Position numbers and translations under genes: made by a program. DNA of 64,000 nucleotides from positions 11,049,331 to 11,113,330 of the forward strand of contig CM044967.1 in assembly GCA_024516035.1 (NCBI GenBank), written 5' to 3'. Under the pieces are notes generated by a model that was not told where the DNA came from, ran no database searches, and saw nothing but the letters and a program-made list of their open reading frames with translations. Source of the stretch: Bactericera cockerelli (lineage: Eukaryota; Arthropoda; Insecta; Hemiptera; Triozidae). Below, piece after piece: positions 1 to 11,800 of the stretch; the stretch's first letter is position 1; every line of letters starts with the position of its first letter.

Positions 1-43
1 TCAAGCTACTGAGGTCAGTAGTTTTTTTTTTAAGTTTTCATAT

Positions 44-178
44 TTGTGTTGATCACTTTCGTCATGTCACAACTACTCAAACTCGCTTTAACCAAATTTA
101 CGCTGAAACCCGGACTTGAACCACCGACCTCCAGGTTACAAGTCCGCCGCCTTATCGATCAAGCTACTGAGGTCGGTT
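44..178 (-). repeat. SINE family A copy (tRNA-Thr-like head)
   Basis: On the - strand the head reads accgacctcagtagcttga, with an A box and a B box (GGTTCAAGTCCGGG), followed by a short tail containing the recurrent 'gatatcacg/gtgatca' region. The anticodon-like loop CTTGTAA suggests a tRNA-Thr(TGT) ancestor. Other copies lie at 850-990, 3848-3985, 49556-49705 and 60266-60409. Confidence 0.75.
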
Positions 179-235
179 ACTGAGGTCAATAGTTAGAATA
201 AAAGAGCTTGTACTAAAGGAAAACTTCACTTTCAG

Positions 236-339
236 GATCGGTGTTTGAAATCAGCACATTGGAAGGCAAATTAGTTTCCATTTTTGGCAAGATTTTCTTG
301 CCACCTCCACCCATCGTCAATCAAATCAAGAACCTAATG
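236..339 (+). CDS. Possible upstream coding exon of the calmodulin-like gene
   Basis: A strong acceptor (cactttcag) and a donor (gtgagt) bracket 104 bases. Only one frame is open; it contains FEISTLEGKLV and a PPPP run. It would end in phase 0, which fits the phase-0 start of the exon at 1815. I do not recognise the peptide. It may belong to another gene or be a chance open exon. Confidence 0.35.
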
Positions 340-589
340 GTGAGTTATTCAGGATAATCAGTATAAACAGAAAAGTGAGAAGTTGTACTAGATGTACATG
401 AATATCAGAACATACCTGGACAGCTGTTTCGAGCTTATATGCTCTCATCTCGTTATTTCACGGCCTAGTTGAGATACTCATGCTAAACAACGGGCATGGA
501 CTTTCCACCAATCACGATGCGTCTATCTAATCGATCCAGGGCATTGTAATTGGTTGTCTGGCTAGGGGAGGTTAATCAGAGAGAAGACC

Positions 590-760
590 AGTGTCTCGCT
601 AGAGGACTTTAAACAGAGAACAGAGTAGCCAAACCCTAATAAGCTTGCAGTTTCCCAAAGGTTTAATGGCTTATAAATAAAAAGCCAAGGTTCCCATGAT
701 AGTTGATGGTCTTTAGGAACATGAATATGAACTATATGGAAATTCTCCTGGTAGTATCTT
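590..760. repeat. Dispersed repeat, two copies in window
   Basis: 'gtctcgctagaggact' through 'acagtttcccaa', 'ggcttataaa' and 'aaaaagcc' recurs at 32392-32550 in the same order and orientation with moderate divergence. No coding capacity seen; class unknown. Confidence 0.55.
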
Positions 761-849
761 CTGCGCCATAGAACGAAGTCGGGGTCGGACACTGACTTTA
801 TTTTTCATTTTCACAGAAAACGAGTGTAAATCTGGAAAATAGTTAAAGT

Positions 850-990
850 TGTCATATTTGTGTTGGTCACGATCGAGATGTCGCAATTTATTACTCAAAC
901 TCACACTGCTAATTTTTTACCGCACTTGGTAAAACTTTATCCACCGAACTCCAGGTTACAAGTCCACCGCCTTTTCTATCAAGATCTGAG
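850..990 (-). repeat. SINE family A copy, degraded
   Basis: Same order as the copy at 44-178: 'catatttgtgttggtcac' tail, then ccaccgaactccaggttaca and caagatctgaggtcagtt. Small deletions in the head. Confidence 0.65.
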
Positions 991-999
991 GTCAGTTAA

Positions 1000-1814
1000 A
1001 CCTGGAAAACAGGCCCCAGTGTGACAATCTGATGGTTCAGATTCCAATGTATAGGTATGAAGATAACCTCATTCATTCTAGAGTTTCTCCACATAATAAT
1101 AGCACCCGAAACATCTCCTGGTGTAAAGAAGCAAACAAGTCTTATTCTTAGAGTATAAATAATTATACCTCCTATTATGTTACCTTCATAAAGTGATTTT
1201 GTAGGCTATAGTGGACGGAATCTGGACATCTTACGTGTTCAATTTAACAGCTATTGTTCTCTCAGATATGCATTGTCACCGAGCAGGCCAATGCACTTGC
1301 CTACGTAAACAGACTACTAAATTAAGGAATTAAATTTCTGTATGGTTTTCCACTTTTACTATGTGTTATTATTTTGTGAAAAATGATAAAGAAGATATTG
1401 CCCAACTAAGGAACTAAGAAAAAGCTTTGATACTATTGTTGAAATTAATCGATGGGGTTTTGTGTTTCATATTCGGTAACCTTGAATTCATTTCTTTTCT
1501 TGGATTTTCCTCCGTTAACAATACCAGTTCCGCTGTAGGTACGCGGTGCTTTAAAAACTTTAGCTTTCTTTTATTATCTGAGCTAAGTTGTCAATATATC
1601 TAACTCTAGAGTATATATCTCTAACTCTATAACTGTAACTCTACACATAAAGCGCAAAAAATATTTTGTTTAATAACTCAAGTGTCTGTCTGTCCAAGGT
1701 TCCTTGTAAAGTAGGTACATGTCCAATATGTCCATACATTGCATTGGGGAACAATATTCTGTCTATTGTTTCTTCGAGTCTCTAATTATAACTGCAAAAT
1801 GTACCAATATACAG
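1000..1814. other. Intron-like sequence without a recognised feature
   Basis: AT-rich and non-repetitive to the eye. I see no coding exon or known repeat between the SINE remnant and the exon at 1815. Confidence 0.4.
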
Positions 1815-2043
1815 ACGCGGACAACCAAAGCAGACAATGTGGAGCCTGAAACCCCAACCCTAGTGAGCTCGGGCAATGTGTCGACCATGTCAACCCCAGT
1901 CGCGGGTCCACAACCTATCCACTGTCCCTCTCCCGTCACGGCGAGTCATACCCAACCCAAGTGCGAATCAACAAGACCGCCCCTGATTAGTACCCCCAGT
2001 TTGAGAAAAGCTCCTGCCGAAATTTCTAAGGCTCAGATGAACG
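1815..2043 (+). CDS. Calmodulin-like gene: Pro/Ser/Thr-rich N-terminal exon
   Basis: Begins after the acceptor atatacag and ends AAC G before gttcgt. It is open for 76 codons and rich in Pro, Ser, Thr and Val. It ends with ISKAQMN, the segment that precedes EF1. An open frame continues upstream to 1719, so the acceptor choice is provisional. Confidence 0.7.
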
Positions 2044-5000
2044 GTTCGTAATAATCATAATTCTCCCGGACGAAACATCATTAGAGTGACATTCAAAACA
2101 TCAAGTAAGAATTATTTTTTCCTTGCTAGACTCAGTTAATTTTTTTTTTTTTTTTTTATTGGGGTTTAACGTCGCTTTCAACTGCCATGGTCATATCACG
2201 ACGGGGGTTTTACCCTCCATTCGCAGGAAACTCACAAACCTGCTACTCACATTGACCTCACCCAGCCTGAGTGGGGCCGGGAAAAGCCAGCGTCACGAGA
2301 ATTAGAATTTGAATGGTCACCCATCCAAGTCTTAACCTCGCTGGATGTCGCTTAACTTCGGTGTTCTGAAGGGAACCGGTGTATTCAACATGCCATCGAC
2401 GCTGGCTTCAGTTAATTTTCTGAACTTACTCCACGCATGTTTGAAAGATTTTCTGCGTTTGAAATTCAATGTCATATAGAGCAGCGGTCGGCAACCTTTT
2501 GAACTACACGGACCCCTAGCTTATCTCGAAAAAAATTAAGGGACCCCCCACCCCCACAGGTTTGGACTTGCATGCGGATGCTAAACATAGAGAGTTAGGT
2601 GGAAGTAGGGTACTTCGGACTATTTATGATTCGAGTTCATAAGCTATTTTTATTCTTCTTTTTTTAAATCCTGAAATGGCTTTGCGGACCCCCAATTTAG
2701 CTCTCGCGGACCCCCGGGGGTCCGCGGACCCCAGGTTGCCGACCGCTGATATAGAGAAGATGATAGGATTCCACCTCTTTTAATAGTCGATTATTCCGTC
2801 CAAAAAATCCAAAACGTGGCCTATCACATTTTTTGTTAAGCCACAGACAGTAAAGTCTTGATCAAAAGTGCAAGTTTTCATTAAATGAGGAAATAATTAT
2901 CTTAAACTATGTAGTAATATCAAAGAAGTTTATTTTTTATAAGTTTAATAAGACTAGTAGATACTGCATCAAAAGCGGATATAACCAGAACCAACGATCC
3001 TCAATTACAACCCCAAGTAGGTTTGGGAAAAGATCAGCTGGTAGGGGTATAAGGGCGCTACTCTTCGTTGTGCCTAGGGCGCTGGTAGGGTGTAAAACGG
3101 ACCTGGGAAAAGGCAAGGCGGAAAAAAGAAGTGGACATTATTTAACTTTCTCTCGTACATTAATTTCATTGCAGAATTTAAAGAAGCGTTCAGACTCTTC
3201 GACAAAGACGGAGATGGGAGCATCACGAAGGAAGAACTGGGAAGAGTCATGCGTAGTCTTGGTCAGTTCGCCAGAGAAGAGGAACTGCAGCAAATGCTAG
3301 AGGAAGTTGATATCAATGGTAAGAAGGTCTTAGCCTTCGTATCTCATGAGTTTCACTTTTTTTCCCAAGAGCAATCAAAGTTGCCAAACACTGGTAGGTA
3401 CCATGAAATTTGAGTTGATGAATGCCTGTCACGCCCCTGCGGCGAAGGAAAAATAAAATAATTCATTCTAATATGAAGGTTTTCGTTATTTGTAAGAGTA
3501 TTTTAGAAAAATATTACACAGGGAAAAATAGAGTGTCAGCAAATAAGAGTGGTTGACTATTGTAACAAATCAATATTTTGTCTTTAATCCCGCTCAAGCG
3601 GGGTCGACAAACAAATCAATCTCATTAAAGGAAAAAATCCGTAGTGTATTTTATTTCTTTTTTAATTAAACGTATAACAAATATTTAAATCACATTCATT
3701 CTAGGTGATGGATACTTCAGTTTTGAAGAATTCGTAGAAATTGTATACAACATGGGAACTACAACAGAAGAAAAAACTGCGGACCAAGAAGAAAAAGAGC
3801 TTCGGGATGCTTTCAGGGTAAATACATAACAAATAAACATTTAAAACCGACGTCAGTAGCTTGATCGATAAGACTTTTAATTTGGAGATCGGTTGTTCAA
3901 GTCCCCAGTTAGGCAAAAATTTAGTAAAGAGAGTTTCATTGGATGTGATATCACGATTGGGATTAACATTTGCCAACTACAAATATGCCTATAGTTATGT
4001 AAAACCTTTGTTTTTGTCAAATTTTAATTGGTAATTGTGATAACTTGATTAGGTTGTGAAGTAAGAGAGCCTTTTCACATTACTGGGAGTCTAAATGCTT
4101 AAACTATACCTAAATTTTCTAAATGCTTTAACTTTTTCTAAATACTTTAATTTTCTAAATGCTTTAACTATATCATTTTCTGTTTACTCTGATAAGGTTG
4201 CCACTACTCGTCACTCAAAAAGTATGATGAAGTTTAGAAATTATGTTAGTGTGATCATTGAGGAGGCCTTAAAAAAGTTCGAAAAGAATCCATTTCTGAA
4301 CTTTTTTTTTACTGAACCGATTGATTTTGCAAAGTGATTATCTTGGATGTATGCTTCATATTTTATCACCTCATAGCGGCCATTTTATACACCAGAATTG
4401 TTGAACACAATAACAAATGCCTAGCCTAAAAGTAAATTGTGTCTTCTCTATCTGCTCACTCTTCTCGCTCACTCTTGTATGGAATATGTTTCTAATGCTA
4501 TTGCTTTTTAATTGGTGTAAACTATTTTTCGACAGGTATTTGACAAACACAACAGGGGCTACATCAGTGCCTCAGACCTCAGGGCAGTACTCCAATGTCT
4601 GGGAGAAGACCTATCAGAGGAAGAAAGTAAGAGTTCACACTAAATACAAATTAATTTGCTGTTATACCTATCTCGTCAAACCTAATGTATTGTAATAGTT
4701 GATTTCTTTAATTATAGATAAAAAATAAGGAAAGAAATAATAATTTTAAAAAATATCAAAAGGTCACCCCAAATCCAACATTATCTTTATAGCCCAGGCA
4801 AATTAGTGCTAAAATGGGGTCTAGCGTCAAAAAATTGCTCAATAGCTGGAAATCATTTTAAACCCTTAAAGGGGTCCTGAATAATGGGTATATGAGTTTG
4901 CGACGGATTTTAGGTTGTGCTTCCGAGTTTAGGGCCTAAATAGTGCAAATTTTTTTCACTTTTTTTAAAATTACGCTTATAACTCAAAATGTATTTATTC

Positions 5001-8000
5001 TACAGAAAATTTTACTCAGTTCTTATCTAAGGAACATAAAATTATGCGTCTAATGACGTTTGAATCATTAAAAAAGGTTAAGCCGTTCAGCCACAATCGC
5101 TCCTCAAAGATGGGTGGTTTTTTCAAACATAGCTCAAATTTTGAAAATTCTCAACTTTTAACGCCTGTAAGTCAAAAAGGACTGCACCAATTGAAAAATT
5201 TAATAGCATCGAACTTGTAGAAAATGTAATTTTAAGTAAAATACTGTTTGAAATTTTAAATTTGCTCACTCCAGTGCTGAGATATGATTTTTCGTCCCTA
5301 GCGCCAAATTTCCGCTAAGGCAGTGCAACGCAAGAAACTTCATCTGAACTCTAAAATTCTCATATTCCTACAACTTTTCAAGCAAAACTGAACGTAATCT
5401 ATTGAATTCAGTCGAATAGGTAATTTAAAATTTTGAGAAACTTGCACTGAATTTTACTAAGATCTTCACTGAACATGTTGTGATTTCAAGACAGCTGGCA
5501 CACTATGGAGGATGTAACTTGTTTTATATGCGGGAACATTGTGCAAGAAGGAATATTAATAATAATATAATAATAAAAATGCATTTTCTTTGTGTTGTTA
5601 TGTCACAGTTTTAGTGGGTAGCGCAGAATCATAGAACTTTGCCAGTTTAATTTACAATATCTTGTATTATTTGTGTGCCTATGATTCAGCCACTGGTCGC
5701 TGCTTCATATCAAAGCAGCTACTCTTTTTTCCTCACGACTCACGAAGTATGAGTGGACCCCGAACATCCAAGTACAGAGCTACAGAGCAGAAAAAATCCC
5801 ATCCCGCTGGGAATTGAACCCAGGTCACCATGCGTGCAATGCCTAGCGCGCTAACTCACTCGGCTACAGTGACTACAACATATTAAAGGCAAAGATAGAG
5901 GAATATTAAAGGAAAAGTCACTTCGAATGTTCATTGAGGACAGCAGGAGGAGAAATGATGTGCATCACACGTGATTACAGACTCAAAGATCTGTTATACT
6001 TCACGAGAAGTGTCGCAAAGGTGTCTACACGAAGGAGTCAAACACTGTAAAGGCCGAAAAAGAAGCAAGAAACGGAAGCCGTGTGACAAGAGGCCGTGAG
6101 GAAATACCAAAATTCAACTTCAAGGAGCTCTGCTTCTACTGTGGAAAAGATATGGAGGTTCTGGGTACTAACGACTTCTTAGGAGTGAACCACTTTTCAT
6201 GGCCATCAATGGTATCCATGTTTATATCGGCGTTGTCATATACGGATTGAGTTAATGAATTTTTAGTGATGATAAGGCCATGATACGTTCCATGCTATGG
6301 GGGGGTATTCAGTGCTTCACTCCTAAGAAGTCGTTAGTATCTAGAACCTCCATACTGAAGGTGAAATCAATCCCACTAGTGACCAGTTTGAGCGAACTCT
6401 CCCTGTTCACGCCATGTGACTCCAGTTTGAATTGACTCCAAACTTACCCCACGCATATCACTCGATCTCTACGCCCCTAACTGTTAGAGATAACACTTCG
6501 ATATCAGATGATAGGCATATCATATGATCTTAAAAGAAAGCCAGAGATTCGGTACGATAGATTGGGAACGACGATGCCTCGTTCAGATTGTAACAACCAG
6601 TGGTCAGGGTACGTCTTCTCTCCTTCCTCGATCTACCACCTTTGATCCCCTTCTAAAGGCGTAAGTACTTGGTACAATAAGTACTCAAGGTAAGATCATC
6701 CAATCTCATTTCATAGTAGTAGTTTATTTCTTCCTTTTATCTTTCCGTGTAAATTTAATACTCTTTAATACACCTACACCTTTCGTAGTAGCGTTATTGA
6801 ACCAGCGGCCTTTTCTTCGTTAAACCCCAGTAACTGGGAAACTTAGGTCTTTCGGCTTCAAAGCCCCAGTTACTACATTAATTCACTCCCCTCGTCCAGA
6901 TATACCTTGAGCTGCATCAGGATCCATAGATGGGCGTGAATTAAAGAACATACCACGACAAGAATCGTATTTGCCTTCAGCGGCTACGAGGTCTGATTCA
7001 GTTGCCATCTTACGCAATACCACCGCCCCCATTTCATCTCCTCTGGCAATTGCAGAACCTTTAATTTTTTGCATTATTTCTTGTGTCTGAATTTCACGTC
7101 TATGAAGAGGAAGCTTTTTCTGTTTAACCTTGAAGCTTTCAGAGGCATCTTTTCCACAGTAGAAGCAGAGCTCCTTAAAGTTGAATTTTGGTATTTCCTC
7201 ACGGCCTCTTGTCACACGGCTTCCGTTTCCTGCTTCTTTTTCGGCCTTTACAATGTTTGACTCCTTCGTGTAGACACCTTTGCGACACTTCTCGTGAAGT
7301 ATAACAGATTTCTGAGTCTGTAACCACGTGTGATGCCCGTCATTCCTCCTCCTGCTGGCCTCAATAAACGTTCGAAGTGACTTTTCGTTTAATATTCCGC
7401 TATCCGCTCCTTCTTGCACAATGTTCCCGCATATAAAACAAGTTACATCCTCCATAGTGTGCCTGCTGTCTTGAAATCACATGTTCAGTAAACAGATCTT
7501 AGTAAAATTCAGTGCAAGTTTCTCAATATTTTAAACTACCTATTCGACTGAATTCAGTAGATAACGTTCAGTTTTGCTTGAAAAGTTGTAAGAATGTGAT
7601 AATTTTAGAGTTCAGACGAAGTTTTTTGCGTTGCACTGCCTTAGCGAAAATTTGGCTCTAGGAACACTTTCGGTTTAAAATTCATATCTCAGCACTGGAG
7701 TGAGCAAATTTCAAATTTCAAACAGTATTTTACTTAAAATTACATTTTCTACAAGTTCGATTCTAATAAATTTTTCAATTGGTGCAGTCCTTTTTGACTT
7801 ACAGGCGTTAAAAGTTGAGAATTTTCAAAATTTGAGCTATGATTGAAAAAACCACCCATCTTTGAGGAGCGATTGTGGCTGAACGGCTTAACCTTTTTTA
7901 ATGATTCAAACATCATTAGACGCATAATTTTATGTTCCTTAGATAAGAACTGAGTAAAATCTTCTGTAGAATAAATACATTTTGAGTTATAAGCGCAATT

Positions 8001-8827
8001 TTAAAAAAAGTGAAAAAAATTTGCACTATTTAGGCCCTAAACTCGGAAGCACAACCTAAAATCCGTCGCAAACTCATATACCCATTATTCAGGACCCCTT
8101 TAAGGGTTTAAAACGATTTCCAGCTATTGAGCAATTTTTTGACGCTAGAGCACTAATTTGCCTGGGCTATTATGGTTAACTAGCCGTTTGCTCGTGCTTT
8201 GCAACGGGACTAAATTTCAAATTTACTAAGGCATGGCCGTACTGCTGGACAGCAATGCCTTTTTGAACTTTTTATAATTTTTCTGGACAAAGCGATAATG
8301 GTTTTGGGGGGGTCAATTCTGAGACATTTTTCGCTATCTCTTACCATTTTGGCTAAACAACTCCGGACAAACAAACAAACATAGGTAGGTAGTCCTTTTT
8401 TCTGTTTTATAATTATACTAGCCGTTTGCCCGTGCTTTGCAACGGGACTAAATTTCAAATTTACTAAGGCATGGCCGTACTGCTGGACAGCAATGCCTTT
8501 TTGAACTTTTTATAATTTTTCTGGACAAAGTGATAATGGTTTTGGGGGGGTCAATTCTGAGACATTTTTCGCTATCTCTTACCGTTTTGGCTAAACAACT
8601 CCGGACAAACAAACATAGGTAGGTAGGTAGGTAGGTAGGTAGGTAGTCCTTTTTTCTGTTTTATATATAGAGACTAGCGGGCTGCACCCGCTTCGCCAAG
8701 CCATCACACACACACCACCCATACATCACACACCACACCCACACACCACATACACACACCACACACAAATCACACACACACATCTACACACATTGACACA
8801 CACTCACCCATCCACACACAAACACAT

Positions 8828-8865
<38 letters not shown>

Positions 8866-11800
8866 CCACACGCACACCCATACACTCACCCAAACACACA
8901 CTCACCCATCCACACACAAACACATCCACACACACACACACACACACCCATCCACACACACACACACCCACCCACCCACCCACACACATACACACCCACC
9001 CACCCACACACACACACACACACACCCCTATACATGCACACCATATAATTACAGGGACCGGAATTTCACGCAGCTACAGAGACCCGATTTTTTTTAATAG
9101 TTTGGTATTTCTTTTTACATAAATGAAGACGTTGACTGTTTTCATTTAAAAAAATATATTTTTCAATTTTTTTTTTCGATTATTTTCCAACGAAATTAAG
9201 CATTTTCTAAAAATGTAATTTAAAAAATGTACTAACAGCGGACAGTATGGAATCAGTGTCTTTTTAGTACAAAGAGTGAAAAGGTCATTGCATGTTGCAT
9301 ACTCGTAGAGATGCCATGTTATATATGAGTAGGTATTCATGTTTAGAATGAATCATTAAGCCGTGTTTATTTTCTATAACTAGACTAGAGTTTACTTCAA
9401 CTGTATGGTTATATCAGGATGGGATTTTTACCCTCCATTTGCAGGAAACTCACAAACCAGATACTCAAAATAACCTCAACTAGCCTGAGTGAGGCCGGGA
9501 ATAGCCAGCATCACGAGAATTCGAATTTGAATGGTCACCAATCCAACTCCTTATCTCGCTGGATGTTGCTTAACTTCGGTTACAGAACGAGAACCGGTGC
9601 TACTAGGGTGTACCTTTGATCTTGCGAGATACTTATTTCGACTCGAGAATCAATCATGTAGCGCTCGCTAGGCTGATTTCTTTCTACCTCTGAAAGGCAC
9701 CGCCAGGCGGGCCCGCTCAGGGGCGGCGATCAAAGTTGGCCGAAAAATGTGTTCGAAATTTAAAATTGATTTTCGATTCGTATTCTACGAAAAATTTAAA
9801 AGACTCCTCCAACTGTAGCGTGCGCCGTGCTATATTAAATGCTGTACTATTTTTCATGTTTGTTTAAAAATGTATAGAACTTCTCACTTTTACATCTTTC
9901 TACACTGTAATGACTACCCAAACCCAACCTAAAAATAAATACGAAATTAAAATCAAAAAATCGAAATGTAAAATCTATATCTAAACTTTTTAAACGTGGC
10001 TGGACATAGTCGTTTTATTCCAACTCAGAACTCACAACCCTCTACACAATTATTGGTGTTTCATATAGCTGGTTGAGCGGGTGTTCCGCCCGAATGCGGC
10101 GCCAGGCAGTTTCGACCTTACGGTAGGAGTTACAAAACTTTACCGGGAATCAAAAGTGTTTGTCTCGGCGGGCTAACACTTTTTTTTACCTTTGAACGGC
10201 ACCACCGGGAGGGCGGGGGTGCCGTTGCCGAAAATTATGTTCGAATTTTAAAATTAACATTTGATTCGTATTCTACAAATAATTTAAAGTAATTTGCCAA
10301 CTATTGGTTTATTTCTATCTTGCTCCGTTCGGCGTGTATACCGCCCGAAAGCGGCGCCAGGTAGATGGGGTCTTTCGTTAGGAGATACAAAAAAAATAAT
10401 CCTGGAATCAAAAGTGTTTGTCTCGGCGGGCTGACACTTTTCCACCTTTGAACTGGGTTGCATACGGCTTTAGGCTTAAGTATGGTCTGTTGAATACATA
10501 AGATAATAAAGAATAATTATCCAAAAGCATAATCAAATTAAATACAATATGCTGCCACAGTAGGAATCAAACCTACAACCCTTTGGTTTGGGGTTGAAAA
10601 GTTTGCTAGCTTTCAACTAGCAATAAATAGTCTGGTACCTACAACTTGATATGGACGAATTTCAATACATCGCTGAGGCCGCTTACATACGAGTATTTTA
10701 ATAACATGGTAGGATTATTATTCTATGTCGTACCGGGTACCGGGGCTACCCTAGGGCTTCGTTGTGTTCGCGCACTTGGGTCTAGGATATAGGGTGTTCC
10801 GTTGTGATACCCTACTTAGGCAGAATGAAAGTTGTCACTCCCGATCGTACTCACCCAGCCCTAGCAGAGTCGGGAATTCGCTATAGTCAATATTAACATA
10901 CTGAAACACATTAATTATGGCCTGGGTAAAACCACTACTAAATGTGAAAATTATTATTCGTACTGATATTTCTGATTATCCCAGATGAGTTTAGTGTACA
11001 CTATCTACTGAACCCAGTCCCATTATTAAAGTGCGAGAAGTCTTAGCATCATAATCATGCATGAGAAATGTTGCACATCTACAAAAAAATACTATTTCCA
11101 CAACTTCGAATTTCCAGAAAGAAAAAAATAATAATTTCACCTAATGTAGGTCTACAGAGTATGTGACCCACTTGGAGAACCGAAAATAAATGGAATATAA
11201 CTAGAACAAAACAGAAAGGACTCTAGTCCATTGAACCAAAACCGGAATTTTCAACACATCATAATCTTGTAGACCTTTGTTAGCAATAGGTAATGAGAAC
11301 ACAGATACCCTTGAAGTTAAAACTCAAACTGGTTTCTAGTTTCTATGTTAGATAAGAACTGTGAATTTCTTCTTGAGAATAACCGAAATTCGGATTAAAA
11401 CCAGTTGCATAATTTAAACGCGGTGTTTACACTGACCTTACTTACTGCATTATAATAGACAGTAGTTAATAATGTCCATTACGAACTTTTGACTTATCCA
11501 CAAGTGAAAAATTGTCAATCGTCCGCTAGTAGTCAAGTGGTTAGCGCTGGTCTGATAATCCAGGTAGCGAAGGGATCCGTTGGATCGAATCCCACCCAGT
11601 GTATGAATTTTTCCTCATTTGAGTTTGTGACCACATAATAATAATGTTCTGAGGTTAGGTGGTAGAAAATGCTGTGAGCATTAACCTCGCCTGGTTAGCT
11701 TTTTAGCTAACCCGTGATTAGCTTCCACAAAAGAGTATTATTATTATTATCACGATAGGGATACCCAGCATAATAGAGTCGGGAATAGCCAGCAGAATGT

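Larger units (their letters stand above)
4790..8169. mobile_element. 3.4-kb palindromic transposable element
   Basis: Both ends begin TAGCCCAGGCAAATTAGTGC on their own strand and match inward for more than 700 bp (left 4790-5560, right 8169-7410). Beyond that each arm starts the same gene with ATGGAGGATGTAACTTG: left at 5504 (+), right at 7455 (-). The left gene copy is interrupted by a SINE and decays by 6150; the right copy keeps a 190-codon frame. A TTA on each outer side may be a 3-bp TSD. No transposase seen. Lies in the giant intron of the EF-hand gene. Confidence 0.85.

Noticed and set aside
2310..2407. 5S rRNA gene
   Set aside because: Only part of 5S, with substitutions and joined to a SINE body; poly-A tail and TSD show retroposition.
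8793..9122. Long open frames of His/Thr and Val/Cys repeats
   Set aside because: Direct translation of (CA)n simple repeat in both directions; no coding signature.
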